A stretch of 9,900 nt of DNA, from NCBI GenBank assembly GCA_012512665.1, contig JAAZDU010000091.1, positions 1 to 9,900 of the forward strand, given 5' to 3'. The stretch's first letter is position 1, and each line of letters starts with the position of its first letter. A program made the translations under genes and the position numbers. Below, piece by piece: positions 6,700-9,900 of the stretch. The notes below the pieces were generated by a model. It was not told the DNA's origin. It ran no database searches and worked only from the letters and a program-made list of their open reading frames with translations. Origin of the DNA: Bacillota bacterium (GTDB lineage Bacteria > Bacillota > Dethiobacteria > DTU022 > JAAZDU01).

Positions 6700-6742
6700 A
6701 AAAAATGACGGCGGCAGTTTATAGGGAAAAGGAGCAAAAAAA

Positions 6743-8047
6743 GTGAAATTCACAATTAAAGGCGGCTATCTTGTTGACCCGCTAGCAGGCAAAGAAGGCT
6801 TTTATGATCTCCTTATTGAAGACGGATTTGTAAAAGGGCTGGCACCCTGCCTGCCGGCAGGAGAGGGCCCCGTTCTGGACTTAAAGGGCAAGGCCATTTT
6901 GCCAGGGCTGGTAGATATGCATTGCCACCTGCGAGAGCCCGGCTTTACTTACAAAGAAGATATAGCTTCCGGTTCTGCCGCTGCGGTAGCGGGAGGTTTT
7001 ACTGCTGTGGCCTGCATGCCCAACACAGAGCCCGTCCTGGACAATGAAGAAACAATTGCTTTTGTTCTGGAAAAAGCACGAAAAGTAAACCTGGCGCGGG
7101 TCATCCCTTTTGGCGCCTTGACAGAAAAGCAGCAGGGGAAGAAACTTGCCCCGCTGGAAAAGCTGGCGGAGGCAGGTTGCCGCGGTTTTTCTGATGACGG
7201 GCGCCCTGTTGCTAATGCCAGCCTGGTTTACCAGGCTTTACAAAAATTACATGAGCTGGCTCTGCCGGTGATCAGCCACTGCGAAGATCCGGATCTAGCA
7301 GCAGGCGGTGTTGCCCATTTAAGCAGCCAGATGCAAAAAAAAGGTCTGCCTGGTATCCCTGTTGCTGCGGAGAGTATAATGGTGGCCAGGGATATCCAAC
7401 TTGCCCGGGAGACTGGAGGCTGGGTCCATATTGCCCATGTGAGCGCAGCCTCTTCAGTCAGCCTTATTGCCGCAGCCAGGGCGAATGGTATAAGGGTAAC
7501 GGCTGAGGTTACACCCCACCACCTCCTTTTAAGCCAGGAGGATGTTTTTCCTGAACAACCCAATACCAAGGTTAACCCTCCCCTGCGGGACCTTTCAGAT
7601 CGCCAGGCTTTACAGCAGGCCCTTCAAGAGAGAATAATTGATATTATTGCCACCGATCACGCTCCCCACGCCCCTTTTGAAAAGGAAAAAGATTTTCTGA
7701 CCGCACCTTTTGGTATGATCGGTTTGGAGACAGCCCTGCCCCTGTTGCTGACCATGTCCTCCAGGCAGGGCTGGCCTTCACTGCGGGAGCTGGTTCTATA
7801 CCTATCCGCCCGCCCCGCGCAGCTTTTAAAGCTTAAAGCCGGCACTCTTCAGCCGGGGTACCCTGCCGACCTTACTGTTGTAGATCTTAAGCGCCGGGGT
7901 ATAATAAAGGCTGACTGCTTTCACTCCAAAAGTATGAATTCGCCATTTTTAGGCTGGGAATATGAGGGCAAGCCATGTTTGACTATGGTCCAGGGGCAAA
8001 TTAAAATGTTGGAGGGAAAAGTTGGTGAAAACATCCCTTTGCCATAA
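6743..8047 (+). CDS. pyrC: Dihydroorotase (class I)
   Basis: Zinc amidohydrolase that closes N-carbamoyl-L-aspartate to dihydroorotate in de novo pyrimidine synthesis. The 434 residues fit the Bacillus-type class I enzyme. Visible metal-site motifs are DMHCHLREPG (H60, H62), GFSDDG (D152 region, the bridging acid in Bacillus-type enzymes), ISHCED (H179), VHIAHVS (H232) and ATDHAPH (D305). Substrate loop motifs CMPNT and KVNPPLR are also present, so the enzyme should be active. The start is GTG at 6743, 8 bases after AGGAG (6730-6734). It is the first pyr gene here. The usual neighbours pyrR and pyrB are absent upstream. The end overlaps pyrK by about 23 bases. Confidence 0.96.
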   Translation: MKFTIKGGYLVDPLAGKEGFYDLLIEDGFVKGLAPCLPAGEGPVLDLKGKAILPGLVDMHCHLREPGFTYKEDIASGSAAAVAGGFTAVACMPNTEPVLDNEETIAFVLEKARKVNLARVIPFGALTEKQQGKKLAPLEKLAEAGCRGFSDDGRPVANASLVYQALQKLHELALPVISHCEDPDLAAGGVAHLSSQMQKKGLPGIPVAAESIMVARDIQLARETGGWVHIAHVSAASSVSLIAAARANGIRVTAEVTPHHLLLSQEDVFPEQPNTKVNPPLRDLSDRQALQQALQERIIDIIATDHAPHAPFEKEKDFLTAPFGMIGLETALPLLLTMSSRQGWPSLRELVLYLSARPAQLLKLKAGTLQPGYPADLTVVDLKRRGIIKADCFHSKSMNSPFLGWEYEGKPCLTMVQGQIKMLEGKVGENIPLP

Positions 8048-8852
8048 TATAGTTATTGTAGATAGTAAGCCTTTGGCACGGGGGCAACATTTTTTAAGCT
8101 TAAAGGCTCCTGAACTGGCTGCGGCTGCCAGGCCGGGGCAGTTTATCCATATCCGCCTGCCGGGGGAGGGAATGGACCCCTTTTTAAGGCGCCCCTTAAG
8201 CATTGCAGCTGCTTTCCCCGCTCAAGGCACAATACTTCTTTTTTTCCGCCTGACAGGCAGGGGAACCGCTGCTCTTGCCCGCTTGCAAAAGGGCCAGCTC
8301 TTGCATTGCCTGGGCCCTTTAGGCAAGGGTTATTCCTGGCCTTCCGCCAAGCAAAAACCCTTGCTGGTGGCAGGAGGCATTGGCGTGGCGCCCCTGTGGT
8401 TTTTGAAGCAGGCCCTGCAGAGGAAAAAAATACCCTTTTATTTTTTTTGGGGAGCTTCTTCTGTGGATCACTTTTTTTACCTGCATGATTTTAATAGCAA
8501 AAAAGAGCTATTAGTTCTGGCAACTGATGACGGCAGTGTTGGCTATCACGGGCCTATAACAAAGCCTGTAGAATTATTCCTGCAGAACAAGCAGGGTGAT
8601 GTAAAAATTTATGCCTGCGGTCCGGTGCCCATGCTCAAAAGTTTACAAAGAATAGCACTGCACTATGGCGCTTCCCTGGAAATATCCCTGGAGGAGAGAA
8701 TGGCCTGCGGAATTGGTGCCTGCCTGGGCTGTGCTGTCAGGGTAAAAGCAGCTGATGATCATCAGAGCAGCTGCCACTACAGCAGGGTATGTGCTGACGG
8801 ACCTGTTTTTAAGGGAGAGGAGGTTATTCTAAGTGACGAGCCTGGAAGTTAA
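8025..8852 (+). CDS. pyrK: Dihydroorotate dehydrogenase electron-transfer subunit
   Basis: FAD and [2Fe-2S] subunit that passes electrons from the PyrD flavin to NAD+ in class 1B dihydroorotate dehydrogenase. About 275 residues, a normal length. It has a ferredoxin-reductase-type FAD domain with the RRPLSIA flavin motif (about 55-61), an NAD-binding part with LLVAGGIGVAPLWFL (about 113-127) and IYACGPVPM, and a C-terminal 2Fe-2S loop ACGIGACLGCAV plus a later SRVCADGP. This gives four ligands near residues 228, 233, 236 and 256. The start is GTG 8025 or the adjacent TTG 8022. Both follow GGAGGG (8011-8016) at usable distances, and GTG is preferred as the commoner codon. It overlaps pyrC and pyrD, so the two dehydrogenase subunits are probably coupled in translation. 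Confidence 0.94.
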   Translation: MKTSLCHNIVIVDSKPLARGQHFLSLKAPELAAAARPGQFIHIRLPGEGMDPFLRRPLSIAAAFPAQGTILLFFRLTGRGTAALARLQKGQLLHCLGPLGKGYSWPSAKQKPLLVAGGIGVAPLWFLKQALQRKKIPFYFFWGASSVDHFFYLHDFNSKKELLVLATDDGSVGYHGPITKPVELFLQNKQGDVKIYACGPVPMLKSLQRIALHYGASLEISLEERMACGIGACLGCAVRVKAADDHQSSCHYSRVCADGPVFKGEEVILSDEPGS

Positions 8853-9744
8853 ATTAGGCCCTTTAAGCTTAAAAAACCCGGTGATGGCAGCCTCCGGTAC
8901 CTTTGCTTTTGGCAGGGAATATTCTTCCTTTTTTTCTCTCAAGCTTTTAGGGGGCCTGGTGACCAAGGGCATTACTCTTAGGCTCCGCCCTGGAAACCCT
9001 CCTCCCAGGATAGTAGAAACCCCAGCCGGCTTGTTGAATTCGGTGGGCCTGCAAAACCCCGGCCTGCATGGCTTTCTCCAGGATGAGTTACCTTTTTTAC
9101 AGCAGATTGGTGTTCCCATCATTGCCAATATAGCCGGGGAAACAATAGAGGAATATGAGGCTCTGGTTGAGGGCCTTTTGCCCAGTGGTACCCTGGCAGC
9201 TATTGAATTAAATGTCTCCTGCCCCAATGTCTCTAAAGGCTGCCTTTCCTTTGGAGCAGACCCCAGATCCCTTTATCAGCTTGTAACAAGGATCAGGAAG
9301 CTCTGCCCCTTGCCTTTAATCGTAAAGCTAACCCCCAACGATATCGATATTACCGAAGCTGCCAGGGCAGCTGAAGCAGCGGGGGCTGATGTCCTGTCAT
9401 TAATTAATACCCTTAAGGGCATGGTTATTGATATTGAAAAGAAAAAACCATTTTTTCACCTAAAAATAGCTGGCCTTTCAGGTCCAGCCGTTCGGCCAAT
9501 AGCTGTTCGCATGGTCTGGGACACTTTTAAAGCAGTAAAGATCCCTCTCATTGGCATGGGTGGTATTACGAACTATGCAGATGCCCTTCAATTCATCATG
9601 GCCGGTGCCTCTGCTGTGGCGGTTGGCTCTGCCAATTTTGTTGATCCACTTACTATTCCCAGCATAGTGGAGGGAATAGAGCGCTACCTGAAAGAGCAGG
9701 GTTATAGCAGCCCAAAAGATCTTTGCGGCATTGCTCACCAGTAA
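8833..9744 (+). CDS. pyrD: Dihydroorotate dehydrogenase, class 1B catalytic subunit
   Basis: FMN enzyme that oxidises dihydroorotate to orotate, working with PyrK. The 303 residues fit the family. Landmarks are NPVMAASGTF (15-24), VTKG with K45 for FMN, LLNSVGLQNPG (67-77), LNVSCPNVS with the class 1 catalytic base C130, IVKLTPND (163-170), SLINTLKGM (189-197), and the phosphate-binding GMGGI (241-245) and AVAVGSANF (261-269). A cysteine base together with a pyrK neighbour marks the NAD-linked 1B type, suited to an anaerobe because it does not need quinones. The start is GTG at 8833 inside the end of pyrK, with AGGAGG (8818-8823) as ribosome binding site. Confidence 0.96.
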   Translation: MTSLEVKLGPLSLKNPVMAASGTFAFGREYSSFFSLKLLGGLVTKGITLRLRPGNPPPRIVETPAGLLNSVGLQNPGLHGFLQDELPFLQQIGVPIIANIAGETIEEYEALVEGLLPSGTLAAIELNVSCPNVSKGCLSFGADPRSLYQLVTRIRKLCPLPLIVKLTPNDIDITEAARAAEAAGADVLSLINTLKGMVIDIEKKKPFFHLKIAGLSGPAVRPIAVRMVWDTFKAVKIPLIGMGGITNYADALQFIMAGASAVAVGSANFVDPLTIPSIVEGIERYLKEQGYSSPKDLCGIAHQ

Positions 9745-9767
9745 AAGAAGTCTTTTTTGCAACTTTG

Positions 9768-9775
9768 AAAGGAGG
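9768..9775 (+). promoter_or_regulatory. Ribosome binding site of pyrF
   Basis: AAAGGAGG lies 7 bases before ATG 9783, and a second ATG follows at 9786. The 38-base gap after pyrD has no terminator with a proper stem, so pyrF is read as part of the same operon. Confidence 0.8.
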
Positions 9776-9782
9776 CAACATT

Positions 9783-9900
9783 ATGATGGAAGCAGCAAAG
9801 AAAATAATAATTGCCCTTGATACAGCTTCCCAGGAGAAGGCACTTCAGCTGGCCAGCCTGCTCAAATCGCAGGTCGATTATTTTAAAGTCGGCCTGGAGC
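9783..9900 (+). CDS. pyrF: Orotidine 5'-phosphate decarboxylase, N-terminal part (cut by the window end)
   Basis: Only 39 residues are visible, beginning MMEAAKKIIIALDTASQEKA and reaching VDYFKVGLE. The IIALD strand carrying the first active-site Asp, and the FKVGLE strand with its Lys, are characteristic of OMP decarboxylase, which makes UMP from OMP. The place directly after pyrD in a pyr operon agrees. No break is seen in the visible part. pyrE may follow outside the window. Confidence 0.92.
   Translation, partial: MMEAAKKIIIALDTASQEKALQLASLLKSQVDYFKVGLE

Noticed and set aside
6705..6746. 13-residue ORF (MTAAVYREKEQKK) overlapping the pyrC start in GTGA, as a leader peptide
   Set aside because: It has no ribosome binding site, only an A-run before the ATG. 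The AGGAG inside it belongs to pyrC. No attenuator structure accompanies it.
9742..9760. AAAAGA...TCTTTTTT after pyrD as an intrinsic terminator
   Set aside because: The stem would be about five A:T-dominated pairs with almost no loop, and pyrF with a strong ribosome binding site follows at once.

Overview
The window looks like part of a chromosome from an anaerobic Gram-positive bacterium of the Bacillota (Clostridia-like). The reasons are Wood-Ljungdahl methyl-branch genes of the Moorella type, AAGGAGG-type ribosome binding sites before nearly every gene, frequent TTG/GTG starts, a YhaM-type exoribonuclease, and a class 1B dihydroorotate dehydrogenase with its PyrK subunit. An acetogen or a syntrophic acetate oxidiser related to Moorella, Thermacetogenium or Carboxydothermus fits. 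The species cannot be fixed from this sequence. No rRNA, tRNA, insertion sequence, phage gene or CRISPR array is visible.

Region 1 (1-2730) is the end of a CODH/acetyl-CoA synthase cluster. It holds the last codons of an upstream gene (probably acsD), acsE (methyl-H4folate:corrinoid protein methyltransferase), metV and metF (methylene-H4folate reductase pair), and a strong intrinsic terminator. Together these genes reduce methylene-H4folate to methyl-H4folate and pass the methyl group to the corrinoid iron-sulfur protein. Strong inverted repeats lie in both intergenic gaps: a C6-TA-G6 palindrome before acsE, and a perfect 17-bp stem before metV followed by a small hairpin that includes part of the metV ribosome binding site.

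Region 2 (2731-6742) holds housekeeping and poorly characterised genes. These are a YhaM-like HD exoribonuclease that appears to start at CTG, a TPR protein with a C-terminal helix-turn-helix-like segment, a convergent M23 peptidase lipoprotein on the minus strand, and a divergent DUF3786 gene followed by a 17-codon overlapping micro-ORF.

Region 3 (6743-9900) is a compact pyrimidine operon, pyrC-pyrK-pyrD-pyrF. pyrC/pyrK and pyrK/pyrD overlap, and pyrF runs off the window. It encodes dihydroorotase, the electron-transfer and catalytic subunits of NAD-linked dihydroorotate dehydrogenase, and OMP decarboxylase. No pyrR, pyrB or pyr attenuator is visible in front of pyrC.

I found no clearly new multi-gene system. 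The points most worth a second look are the intercistronic hairpins of the acs/met operon, the CTG start of the YhaM homologue, the TPR/helix-turn-helix protein, and the repeat-bearing micro-ORF region before pyrC.
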